A DNA stretch of 64,000 nucleotides from Streptomyces cylindrosporus (GTDB lineage: Bacteria > Actinomycetota > Actinomycetes > Streptomycetales > Streptomycetaceae): assembly GCF_022698165.1 (NCBI RefSeq), contig NZ_JALDAY010000018.1, forward strand, positions 62,001-126,000. The letters are read 5' to 3'. Below, in pieces: positions 32,457 through 40,398 of the stretch (positions are counted from its first letter, which is position 1; each line of letters starts with the position of its first letter). The notes beneath the pieces were generated by a model. That model was given only the letters and a program-made list of their open reading frames with translations, made no database searches and was not told the origin of the DNA. The position numbers and the translations under genes were made by a program.

Positions 32457-35143
32457 CGGACGACAAGCACGGTGGGCCCCCGGTCCACGCCCTGCTCGCG
32501 GACGGCACCACCGTGTGCATCCGTCCCGTGGCGCGGCACGACCACGAGCAACTGCGGGGACTGTACGAGGAGATGTCCCCGGAGAACCTGCGGCTGAGGT
32601 TCTTCGGCGCGAGCCGGCGCTCCGCCGAGATGGCCGCCGACCGCGCCTGCGCGGCACCGCACCCGGGATACCGGGCGCTGCTGGCCGAGCGGCAGGGACA
32701 GGTGATCGGCCTCGCCGAGTACGACACCAGCGGCGCCGGCACCGAGGCGGAGATCTCCATCGCGGTCGCCGACGGACTGCACCACCGGGGCGTCGGCACC
32801 CTCCTCGTCGAGCACCTCGTCTCCGCCGCGCGCGCGGAGGGCGTCACGGCCTTCGTCGCCGACGCGCTCAGCGAGAACCGCGAGGTGCTCCGGCTCTTCG
32901 CCGACCTCGGTCTGCGTACCACCCGGCGCTTCGAGGGGCCCGAGGTGCGCTGCACCATCGTGCTGGACGAGGACGACACCTACCTCTCCGCGGTGGAGGA
33001 ACGCGGCCGGGCCGCCGACGTGGCCAGCCTCGAACCGCTGCTGCGGCCGAACGCCGTCGCCGTCGTCGGCGCCGGACGCAGGGCGGGCTCGGTCGGCCGG
33101 GCGATCCTGCACCAGCTGCACGCCGGCGGCTTCACCCGGCGCCTGTTCGCGGTGAACCCCGCGGCCACCGCCATCCTCGGCGTGCCGTGCCACCCGTCCG
33201 TCACGGCGCTGCCCATGACACCCGACCTCGCGGTGCTCGCGGTACCCGCCGCCACGGTCCCCGAGACCGCCGAGGAGTGCGGCAAGGCGGGCGTGCGCGC
33301 CCTCCTCGTCGTCACCGCGGGCCTCGACCCCGACCAGGTCCGGTCACTGCTGGCGACCTGCCGCACGTACGGCATGCGCCTCGTCGGCCCCAACTGCCTC
33401 GGCATCTCCAACACGGACCCGGCGCTGCGGCTCGACGCCACCTTCGCCGCCGGCCACCCGCGCCCCGGAACGGCGGGGGTGGCCGTGCAGTCCGGCGGCG
33501 TCGGGATCGCTCTGCTCGACGGGCTGTCCCGGCTCGGCATCGGCGTCTCCACCTTCGCCTCGCTCGGCGACAAGTACGACGTCAGCGGCAACGACATGCT
33601 CCAGTGGTGGGAGAGCGACAGCCGCACCGACCTCGCCCTGCTGCACCTGGAGTCCTTCGGCAACCCGCGGGCCTTCTCCCGCACCGCACGCCGCGTCACC
33701 CGCCGCATCCCGGTGCTCACCGTCGACGCGGGCCGCACCGACGCGGGCCGGCGCGCCGCCGCCTCGCACACCGCGGCCGCCGCCACCCGCACCATGACCC
33801 GCGGCGCCCTGTTCACCCAGGCGGGCATCACCGCCACCCGTTCGGTCGGCGAACTCCTGGAAGCCGCCGCCCTGTTGCACTCCCAGCCGCTGCCCGCCGA
33901 GGCGCGCGTCGCGATCGTCACCAACGCGGGCGGAGCGGGCGTGCTCGCGGCGGACGCCTGCGCCGAGGCCGGGCTGCGGCTGCCGGCGCCCACCCCGCAG
34001 CTGGTCGACGACCTGCTCGCCGTACTGCCCGAGGGCGCCGCCGTCGGCAACCCCGTCGACGCGACCGCCGCGGTCACCGAGGAGGAGCTCGCGAACTGCG
34101 TGGACCGCCTCATGCGGCACAGCGGCGTCGACGCGGTGCTGGTGGCCCTCGTCCCCACGGCCGTCGCCGCGGCCACCGGCGACGACCTGGTCCGCGCGCT
34201 GACCCGGGCCCCCGCGCGGCGGGTCAAGCCCGTCGCCGTGATCCGCCTCGAACAGGCGCTGCCCGTCGAACTGCTCCCGGCCGACGGCGGCACCGTGCCG
34301 TCGTACTCCGAACCCCAGGCCGCGGCGCGGGCACTGGCCCACGCGGTCGAGCGCTCCGCCTGGCTGGCCCGGCCCGCCGGGACCGTGCCCGCGCTCGAAG
34401 GCGTCGAGACGGAGCGCGCCCACGCCGTCGTCGAGAGGTACCTGGACAGGAACCTGGACGGTGGCTGGCTCGACCCGCGGAGCTGCGCCGAACTCCTCGA
34501 CTGCTACGGCATCCCGCAGCTGTCCTGGGCCTGGGCCGAGACCGAGGACGACGCCGTCCTCGCCGCCGACCGGCTGCGCGGCGCCGACGGCCGGGTGGTC
34601 ATGAAGGGCTACTGGCCGGGTCTGCTGCACAAGAGCGCCGAGCACGCCGTCCATCTCGACCTGCGCGGCGACTCCCAGGTCCGGGCCGCCTTCCGGGACC
34701 TGGAGACCCGGTTCGCCGGGCTGCTGACCGGCGTGGTGCTCCAGCCGCTCGCCGACCGCGGCACCGAACTGTTCGCCGGCGTCGTCCAGGACCAGGTCTT
34801 CGGACCGCTCGTGCTGTTCGGCCTCGGCGGCACCGCCACCGAGATCCTCGCCGACCACGCCGCCCGGCTCGCCCCGCTCACCGACCACGACGTGCACGAC
34901 CTGATCACGGCGCCGCGCTGCGCCCCGCTCCTGTTCGGTGCGGACGGCGCGCGCCCCGTCGACCTCGAAGGCCTCGAACAACTGCTGCTGCGGCTGTCCC
35001 GGATGGCGAGCGACCTGCCGCAGCTGGCCGAGGCCGACTTCAACCCCGTTCTCGCGACACCGGGCGGAGTCAGTGTGCTCGATGCGCGTGTGCGCCTGCT
35101 TCCCCGCAGGCCCCAGGACCCGTATCTGCGCCGGCTCCGCTGA
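32453..35143 (+). CDS. GNAT acetyltransferase + ADP-forming acyl-CoA synthetase-like fusion (type II Pat-like)
   Basis: The protein has 896 residues. The N-terminal GNAT domain (about 15-175) has the acetyl-CoA loop HHRGVGTLLVEHL. A CoA-binding Rossmann domain (about 190-290; VAVVGAGRRAGSVGRAIL), ligase domains (about 300-640) and an ATP-grasp domain (about 680-890) follow. GNAT-first order matches Streptomyces type II Pat lysine acetyltransferases. The SHT motif holding the phospho-His of ADP-forming acetyl-CoA synthetases is present (His439), so ATP formation from acyl-CoA remains possible. The ATG overlaps the upstream TGA, with CTGGAGGAG before it. Confidence 0.92.
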   Translation: MTDDKHGGPPVHALLADGTTVCIRPVARHDHEQLRGLYEEMSPENLRLRFFGASRRSAEMAADRACAAPHPGYRALLAERQGQVIGLAEYDTSGAGTEAEISIAVADGLHHRGVGTLLVEHLVSAARAEGVTAFVADALSENREVLRLFADLGLRTTRRFEGPEVRCTIVLDEDDTYLSAVEERGRAADVASLEPLLRPNAVAVVGAGRRAGSVGRAILHQLHAGGFTRRLFAVNPAATAILGVPCHPSVTALPMTPDLAVLAVPAATVPETAEECGKAGVRALLVVTAGLDPDQVRSLLATCRTYGMRLVGPNCLGISNTDPALRLDATFAAGHPRPGTAGVAVQSGGVGIALLDGLSRLGIGVSTFASLGDKYDVSGNDMLQWWESDSRTDLALLHLESFGNPRAFSRTARRVTRRIPVLTVDAGRTDAGRRAAASHTAAAATRTMTRGALFTQAGITATRSVGELLEAAALLHSQPLPAEARVAIVTNAGGAGVLAADACAEAGLRLPAPTPQLVDDLLAVLPEGAAVGNPVDATAAVTEEELANCVDRLMRHSGVDAVLVALVPTAVAAATGDDLVRALTRAPARRVKPVAVIRLEQALPVELLPADGGTVPSYSEPQAAARALAHAVERSAWLARPAGTVPALEGVETERAHAVVERYLDRNLDGGWLDPRSCAELLDCYGIPQLSWAWAETEDDAVLAADRLRGADGRVVMKGYWPGLLHKSAEHAVHLDLRGDSQVRAAFRDLETRFAGLLTGVVLQPLADRGTELFAGVVQDQVFGPLVLFGLGGTATEILADHAARLAPLTDHDVHDLITAPRCAPLLFGADGARPVDLEGLEQLLLRLSRMASDLPQLAEADFNPVLATPGGVSVLDARVRLLPRRPQDPYLRRLR

Positions 35144-35155
35144 GGAGGAAGAGAC

Positions 35156-35887
35156 ATGAAGCACAACAAGGTCGGCTCCGTGATGGCCACGGAGGTCGTC
35201 CGCGCCGAATACGGCACCCCGTTCAAGGAGGTGGCGCGCCGGCTCGGCGAGAACCGCATCAGCGGACTGCCGGTGGTCGACGAGGACGACAAGGTCATCG
35301 GAGTCATCTCCGAGACCGATCTGATGATCCGCCAGGCGGACACTCCTGATCCCTACGAGCCGAGGAAGCGCTTCCGGCCGGCCCGCCTGACCTCCGGCGC
35401 CAGGAAGCAGGCTGCCAAGGCCAGGGCACGCACGGCGGGCCAGCTGATGACCGAACCGCCCGTCACGGTGCACGCCGACGACACGATCGTCGAGGCCGCC
35501 CGGACCATGGCCCAGCACCACGTGGAGCGGCTGCCGGTCCTCGACGAGGCGGACCGGCTCGTCGGCATCGTCACCCGCCGTGACCTGCTGACGGTCTTCC
35601 TGCGGCCCGACGCCGACATCCGCACCGAGGTCGTCGAGGAGGTGCTGGTGCACGCCCTGTGGCTGGCGCCGCGCAGCATCGACGTCTCCGTGACCGAGGG
35701 CGTGGTCACCCTCACCGGCCACATGGAACGCAAGAGCGAGAAGGAGATCGCCCTCTCCATGACCCGGCAGATCGACGGTGTCGTCGCCGTCGTCGACAAG
35801 CTCACCTTCCGGCTGGACGACGCGAGGATCCGGCCCGACGAACAGACCGTGCACGGCGTGGCCGACGACTGGCTGCGCAGGATATGA
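35156..35887 (+). CDS. CBS-domain pair + BON domain protein
   Basis: The protein has 243 residues. CBS1 is about 8-60 (VIGVISETDLM), CBS2 about 97-150 (LVGIVTRRDLL) and BON about 165-228 (VTEGVVTLTGHME). A Lys/Arg-rich linker (YEPRKRFRPARL) lies between the CBS motifs. It is the nearest relative of 19498-20226. The ATG at 35156 follows GAGGAAGAGAC. It lies 12 bp downstream of the GNAT-ACD gene and 16 bp before the flavodoxin gene, with no separate promoter module. Confidence 0.9.
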   Translation: MKHNKVGSVMATEVVRAEYGTPFKEVARRLGENRISGLPVVDEDDKVIGVISETDLMIRQADTPDPYEPRKRFRPARLTSGARKQAAKARARTAGQLMTEPPVTVHADDTIVEAARTMAQHHVERLPVLDEADRLVGIVTRRDLLTVFLRPDADIRTEVVEEVLVHALWLAPRSIDVSVTEGVVTLTGHMERKSEKEIALSMTRQIDGVVAVVDKLTFRLDDARIRPDEQTVHGVADDWLRRI

Positions 35888-35903
35888 GAGGAGGCGGACC
35901 GTC

Positions 35904-36413
35904 ATGCCCGGCAATGTGCTGGTCGCCTACGGGACGACGAACGGATCCACCGCGCAGATCGCCGAGGCCGTGGCCGCGGTCCTCGGCAAGGAGGGACTCA
36001 CCGCCGAGGCACTGCCCGCCGGGTCCGTCACCGATGTGACGCGGTACGACGCCGTCGTCGTCGGCGGTGGTCTGTACGCCGGCCGCTGGCACCGGGACGC
36101 CCGCCGGTTCGTGCGCCGCAACCGCCGCGCGCTGGCCGAGCGCCCGCTGTGGTTCTTCAGCAGCGGCCCGCTCGACGCCTCGGCGTCCGAGAAGGACATC
36201 CCGCCCGTGTCGGGTGTGCGCCGCGCCATGATCCGGCTCGACGCCCGCGGACACGTCACCTTCGGCGGCTGTCTGCAGGAGGGCGCCAAGGGACGCATCG
36301 CCCGGATGATCGTCCGCAACGGCAAGGGCGGCGACTTCCGCGACTTCCCCGGGATCGAGGCGTGGGCGGCACGGGTCGCCGGCCAACTGCTCGACGAACA
36401 GGAGAAGAACTGA
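35904..36413 (+). CDS. Flavodoxin-domain protein (HemG-like)
   Basis: The protein has 169 residues. The flavodoxin_5 fold has an FMN-phosphate loop near the N-terminus (AYGTTNGSTAQIAEAV) and later strands VVVGGGLYAGRW and LWFFSSGPLD. Relatives include menaquinone-dependent protoporphyrinogen oxidase and other FMN electron carriers. The island context suggests low-potential electron transfer, but no partner is proven. The ATG at 35904 follows GAGAGGAGGCGG. Confidence 0.88.
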   Translation: MPGNVLVAYGTTNGSTAQIAEAVAAVLGKEGLTAEALPAGSVTDVTRYDAVVVGGGLYAGRWHRDARRFVRRNRRALAERPLWFFSSGPLDASASEKDIPPVSGVRRAMIRLDARGHVTFGGCLQEGAKGRIARMIVRNGKGGDFRDFPGIEAWAARVAGQLLDEQEKN

Positions 36414-36447
36414 CCGCACCGCACAACCTCCCGGAGGGAGGCGCGTC

Positions 36448-36651
36448 ATGAACATCCGTCAGATCCCCACGATCACCGCCGAGGCGGTGCTCTACACGAT
36501 CGCCGCGATCCTGGTGGTCCTCTGCCTCGGGCTGACCGCCTCGATCGTGGGCCTGCCGCTCGTCCCGCTGGTGGTCCCGGCCGTCGTGGCGCTGGTCCTG
36601 CTGGCCCGGCGCCTGGGCCGCGGCCACCACCCGCCCACCGCCAAGGTGTAG
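36448..36651 (+). CDS. Small two-helix membrane protein
   Basis: The protein has 67 residues, mostly two hydrophobic helices (about 11-33 and 37-54), then a short basic tail. The start ATG at 36448 has GGAGGGAGGCGCGTC upstream. It is last in the plus operon, 34 bp after the flavodoxin gene. No family recognised; similar small hydrophobic peptides are common at operon ends in actinobacteria. Confidence 0.7.
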   Translation: MNIRQIPTITAEAVLYTIAAILVVLCLGLTASIVGLPLVPLVVPAVVALVLLARRLGRGHHPPTAKV

Positions 36652-36701
36652 CGAGCGAGGCCGAGCGGGCCGTACGGGTCCTGCGTGTCCGCGATGGACG
36701 A

Positions 36702-36726
36702 CCCCGGCGCGTCGTACGCGCCGGGG
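36702..36726. terminator. Bidirectional terminator hairpin
   Basis: Arms CCCCGGCGCG (36702-36711) and CGCGCCGGGG (36717-36726) form a perfect 10-bp stem with a 5-nt loop between convergent genes. Confidence 0.75.
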
Positions 36727-36748
36727 CTTGTCGTGCCGAGGACCGGTG

Positions 36749-37513
36749 TCAGCGGTTCACGGTCAGCGGCACGGTGTCGACGGTCACGGGCCGGCCGTCC
36801 TTCGGCGACAGGAAGTACGCCGTGAGCAGGCCCGGCCCCGTACGGGCGGCCTTGTAGGGGAACGTCACGTCGAAGGTGCCCCGGGTGCCGGTGCCCGACG
36901 TCGCCCTGACCCGGACGTCGGCGGCGGTGCGCCCCGTGGAGTCGGTGACCTTCAGCCGGAACACCGCCTCGAAGGTGTTGGCGCTGCCCCAGACCCGTAC
37001 CGGCGTGCGCACGGTCCGGCCGATCAGCGGGGACTCGACCAGGACGGCCGGGGACAGATCCTCGAAGTCGGCCCGGCCGACGGGTCCGTTGAGCACCACG
37101 CCCTCGCCTCCGAAGGCCTGCACCGGCTTGCCGTCGAGTTCGAAGGCGTCCTTGTGCGGGCGCGACTGCAGCCGTGTCCCGGAGGGTACGGCCGTGGTCC
37201 GGCCATGGCGGCCCTCGTAGCCGCTGGGACCGGCGAGGAGGGCCCGGACCGCGGCGGTGGCGGTGGCGGGCGCGCTCACGGTGCGTGGAGCGGGGGAGAC
37301 CTGCTCACCGTGCAGGAAGTAGACCGCCGTCTGGATCCGCTTGGCGGTGGTGCCGCCCGACCCGCCGGTCGCGGGCGCCGAAGGCGTGGCGGTGGAGGGT
37401 GCGGTGTCCGAGCCGCACGCGGTGAGGGTGAGTGCGGGAAGCGCCAGCGCCGTGGCGAGCAGGGCTCGACGGTGACGGCGGGCGCGTACGACGGACAGTG
37501 GCCGGCTGGACAT
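36749..37513 (-). CDS. Lipoprotein with truncated GerMN and Gmad2 domains
   Basis: The protein has 254 residues. A signal peptide with twin-Arg-like RARRHRR, a hydrophobic run and lipobox LTAC (Cys about 33) indicate a membrane-anchored exported protein. Residues about 60-135 match the two ends of a GerMN domain (AVYFLHGEQV..., then DGKPVQAFGGEGVVLNGPV). The usual middle of roughly 50 residues is missing, without frameshift. The Gmad2 domain (about 150-250; LVESPLIGRTVRTPVRVWG) is complete. The role of such proteins outside spores is unknown. Stop-to-stop with the plus operon across a terminator. Confidence 0.85.
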   Translation of the reverse strand: MSSRPLSVVRARRHRRALLATALALPALTLTACGSDTAPSTATPSAPATGGSGGTTAKRIQTAVYFLHGEQVSPAPRTVSAPATATAAVRALLAGPSGYEGRHGRTTAVPSGTRLQSRPHKDAFELDGKPVQAFGGEGVVLNGPVGRADFEDLSPAVLVESPLIGRTVRTPVRVWGSANTFEAVFRLKVTDSTGRTAADVRVRATSGTGTRGTFDVTFPYKAARTGPGLLTAYFLSPKDGRPVTVDTVPLTVNR

Positions 37514-37530
37514 GGCAACCTCCTCCGACA

Positions 37531-37623
37531 CTTCCAGCCAACCGCGCGCCACCGGTCCCCTGAAGTGCCGCACGGCATGCGCGCCAGGGCCGAACGGCCG
37601 TACCGCGCAGGGCCGTTCGGCGC
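37531..37623 (-). promoter_or_regulatory. Island promoter module for the Gmad2 lipoprotein gene
   Basis: Three boxes occur: GTGCCGCACGGCAT (37565-37578, degenerate), GGGCCGAACGGCCG (37587-37600, one mismatch) and GGGCCGTTCGGCGC (37610-37623). The core-like TGGCTGGAAG (minus, 37531-37540) is at about 24 nt from the nearest. Confidence 0.55.
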
Positions 37624-37690
37624 GCTGGGCGTCCGATGCCGACACCCTCGGCGGCCGGGGCCGAAGGAGGGCCGCTGAGGCCGGGCAGGC

Positions 37691-37738
37691 GGGACGGACG
37701 GCCCATGTCCCGGGGGCCGGAGGGCGCGGAGGCTGAAG
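37691..37738 (+). promoter_or_regulatory. Island promoter module for nitroreductase gene 37769
   Basis: The box GGGACGGACGGCCC (37691-37704, one mismatch) is followed by ATG, then an exact 24-nt spacer to GAGGCTGAAG (37729-37738). The start codon is 30 bp further on. A weak distal box lies near 37669. Confidence 0.7.
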
Positions 37739-37768
37739 GTGCACGCTTCGTGAAAGGCGGGACGCATC

Positions 37769-38764
37769 ATGTCGGTCACCCACGAAAAGCCCGGCCGCGC
37801 CGCACTCCACCTGGCCCGCGCCGCCTCCCTCGCGCCCTCCGCGCACAACACCCAGCCCTGGCTGTTCGTCGAGGAGGGCCACGACCACGGCTTCGAGGTG
37901 CACCTGGACGGTGCGCGGCGGATGCTGCTGACCGACCCCGACGGCAGGGAGGCCGTGATCGCCTGCGGGGCGGCCCTGTTCAACGCCCGCCTCGCCGTAC
38001 GGCACCTGGGCTTCCGGCCCGTGGTCGACCTGCTGCCGCAACCGGGCGACTCCGGCCACCTGGCCCGTGTCGGCTTCGCGGCACATACGCCGTGCACCCC
38101 CGAGGAGACCCTGCTGGCCGACGCCATGGTCCACCGGCACACCCACCGGGGCCGGTTCGGCGCCGAGCCGGTCGCACAGTCGCTCCTCGACGAGCTGCAC
38201 GAGCAGGCCCGGGTCGAGGGGGCCACCTTCCAGGTCGTCGACGATCCGGATCAGCTGGAGCTGCTCGCCGACCTGGTGCGCACCGCGGAGGAGGCGCACC
38301 GCGCGGACTTCGGGCACACCGTCGAACTGGCGCGCCGCGTCGGCCCGTACGGCGTGCCCGTCGAGGCGTGCCGCTTTCACCCGGACACCACCGCGCTGGC
38401 CGGCCGCGACTACCTCGGCCTCGCCCGCCGCTATGTGGTTCCGTCCCGCAGCCGGGGCGGCGGGACCGGCACCGTCGCCGTACTGTCGACCCCCTACGAC
38501 CGGCGTACGGACTGGCTGCGGGCCGGACAGGCGCTGCAGCGCATGCTGCTGTACGCCGCGGCCCACGGCGTCATGGCCGCCTTCCACACACAGCCCCTCG
38601 AACTGCCCGAGCCGCGCGCCCGGTTGCGCACGGGCCTGACCGCCGGCCGCCACCCCCAGCTGGTCCTGCGGCTCGGTCATGTGCCGCAGCCACGGACCTG
38701 GTACGTCCCCCGGCGTCCGCCCACGCAGGTGCTCGTCCACGCCGACGCCCGGGCACGGTGGTGA
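37769..38764 (+). CDS. Acg-family nitroreductase-like protein
   Basis: The protein has 331 residues, full-length paralogue of the left-edge gene. The APSAHNTQPWLF motif is at about 22-33, VIACGAALFNARLAV follows, and DWLRAGQALQRMLLYAAAHG lies near the end. It is the tandem, diverged nitroreductase fold of the Acg type (Rv2032), a DosR-regulon family proposed to sequester flavin rather than reduce nitro compounds. The ATG at 37769 follows AAAGGCGGGACGCATC. Its TGA overlaps the GTG of the Rv1733c-like gene, so the two Rv-regulon-type products are coupled. Confidence 0.92.
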   Translation: MSVTHEKPGRAALHLARAASLAPSAHNTQPWLFVEEGHDHGFEVHLDGARRMLLTDPDGREAVIACGAALFNARLAVRHLGFRPVVDLLPQPGDSGHLARVGFAAHTPCTPEETLLADAMVHRHTHRGRFGAEPVAQSLLDELHEQARVEGATFQVVDDPDQLELLADLVRTAEEAHRADFGHTVELARRVGPYGVPVEACRFHPDTTALAGRDYLGLARRYVVPSRSRGGGTGTVAVLSTPYDRRTDWLRAGQALQRMLLYAAAHGVMAAFHTQPLELPEPRARLRTGLTAGRHPQLVLRLGHVPQPRTWYVPRRPPTQVLVHADARARW

Positions 38765-39360
38765 CGATGCGGTGGACCAGGGGCGGAAGGCGGGGCCGGG
38801 TGAGCTGGTGGCGGATCCGGCGCAATCCGCTGCGGCGCCGCAGCTACCTCGTCGAGGCCTGGCTGCTCGCGGCGACCGGGATCCTCGCGGTGGCGGCGGC
38901 CGTCGTCGTGGGCGTGCTGACCGCCGTCGCGATCGAGCGCAACCTCGACGGCCTGCGGGCGGTGCGGTACGCCGTCCCGGCCGTGCTCACCGAGGACGCG
39001 GACCGGGCGACCTCCGGGTCCGACGGCACGGACGGCGACCACGCGTGGGCCACCGTGCGCTGGACCGCGGCGGACGGTACGACGCGGACGGGCCTCACCC
39101 GGGTCGACGCCACGAGCAAGGCCGGCAGCACCACCCGGGTGTGGCTGGACGCGAAGGGCCGTCTGGTGCCCGAGCCCGCGTCGGCCGACGAGGCCGAGCT
39201 GGAGGGTTCGGTGCTCGGTACGGCGGCCGCGGTGAGCGCGGGTGCGTCGGTGATCCTCGTCGGCTGCTGGGCGTACACGCGCCTGGAACGGCGGCGGCTG
39301 GAGCAGTGGGACACGGAGTGGGCCCTGATCGGTCCGCAGTGGGGCCGCAGGACCGGCTGA
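38761..39360 (+). CDS. Rv1733c-family membrane protein
   Basis: The protein has 199 residues, the same length and layout as 12223-12822. A basic WWRIRRNPLRRRSYLVEAW start, TM1 (about 31-54), an external domain with DHAWATVRWTAADGTTRTG, TM2 (about 153-176) and EWALIGPQWGRR at the end. The GTG at 38761 overlaps the nitroreductase stop; an ATG two codons on (38767) is possible. It ends 3 bp before the convergent hypE stop. Confidence 0.86.
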   Translation: MTMRWTRGGRRGRVSWWRIRRNPLRRRSYLVEAWLLAATGILAVAAAVVVGVLTAVAIERNLDGLRAVRYAVPAVLTEDADRATSGSDGTDGDHAWATVRWTAADGTTRTGLTRVDATSKAGSTTRVWLDAKGRLVPEPASADEAELEGSVLGTAAAVSAGASVILVGCWAYTRLERRRLEQWDTEWALIGPQWGRRTG

Positions 39361-39363
39361 GCG

Positions 39364-40398
39364 TCAGCAGATACGGGGGAGTTGCTCACCCAGCGGCATG
39401 TCGACGATCCGCCGCGCGCCCACCAGCGTCCGCAGGGTGACCCGCCCCCGCGGGTCCCGCTCCAGTACCTCGCCGATCCGCACCGCCCGCGCCCCCTCGG
39501 GCAGCGAGCGCAGGGCGTCCAGCGCCTCCTCGGCCGACCCGGCGTCGACGAAGGCCACCAGACAGCCCTCGTTGGCGACGACCAGCGGATCCAGGCCGAG
39601 CAGGTCGCAGGCGGACGCCACCGCCTCCGGAACGGGGACGGCGCTCTCCTCGATCTCCACGGCGACGGACGAGTCCCGGGCGATCTCGTTGAGCGCGGCG
39701 GCCAGACCGCCCCGGGTCGGATCGCGCAGCACGTGCACCGCCTCGCCGAGCGGCGCCAGGGCGTGCACCAGCCGGTGCAGTGGCCGACTGTCCGAGGCGA
39801 TGTCGCTCTCGAACCCGAGCCTTTCCCGGGTGCTGAGCACGGTTGTGCCGTGCAGCCCGATCGGCCCCGACAGCAGCACGGCATCCCCCGGGCGCGCCAA
39901 CGCGGCCGACGGGCACAGCAGTTCGTGCCGCTGGCCGACGCCGGTGGTGTTGATGAACAGCCGGTCGGCGGCGCCGCGACCGACGACCTTGGTGTCGCCG
40001 GTGATCACGGGCACGCCCACGTCCTGGGCCGCCTTGCCCAACGAGGCCATCACGGACCGCAGTTCGGCCAGCGGCAGCCCCTCCTCGACGATCAGGGACA
40101 CCGACAGCGCGAGCGGCCGGGCCCCGCGCATCGCGAGGTCGTTGACGGTGCCGTGCACAGCCAGGGCCCCGATGTCCCCGCCGGGGAAGAACAGCGGGCT
40201 GACGACGAAGCTGTCGGTGCTCATCACCAGGCCGGGATGGCCGGGCAGCAGCGCGGCGTCCTCCAGCGGTCCCGTGCCGCCGCCCACGGCGGGCAGCACC
40301 AACTGGTCGAGCAGCTCCGCGGTGAGGCGTCCGCCGGCGCCGTGGCCGAGCAGCACGACCTCGTCCTCGTGGGTGGGGGTGGGGCATTGGATGTTCAT
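39364..40398 (-). CDS. hypE: Hydrogenase maturation protein HypE
   Basis: The protein has 344 residues of the PurM/AIR-synthetase fold. It converts the HypF-delivered carbamoyl on its C-terminal cysteine into a cyanide ligand for the [NiFe] site. The invariant C-terminus PRIC is present (Cys344). LLGHGAGGR and DSFVVSPLFFPGGDIGALAVHGTVNDLAM are family signatures. The ATG overlaps the hypD stop (ATGA). Last gene of the hydrogenase unit. Confidence 0.97.
   Translation of the reverse strand: MNIQCPTPTHEDEVVLLGHGAGGRLTAELLDQLVLPAVGGGTGPLEDAALLPGHPGLVMSTDSFVVSPLFFPGGDIGALAVHGTVNDLAMRGARPLALSVSLIVEEGLPLAELRSVMASLGKAAQDVGVPVITGDTKVVGRGAADRLFINTTGVGQRHELLCPSAALARPGDAVLLSGPIGLHGTTVLSTRERLGFESDIASDSRPLHRLVHALAPLGEAVHVLRDPTRGGLAAALNEIARDSSVAVEIEESAVPVPEAVASACDLLGLDPLVVANEGCLVAFVDAGSAEEALDALRSLPEGARAVRIGEVLERDPRGRVTLRTLVGARRIVDMPLGEQLPRIC

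Noticed and set aside
28788..32657. Minus-strand 1289-codon open frame opposite the CtpF-like ATPase
   Set aside because: Composition typical of GC-driven shadows; the plus-strand reading holds all catalytic motifs.
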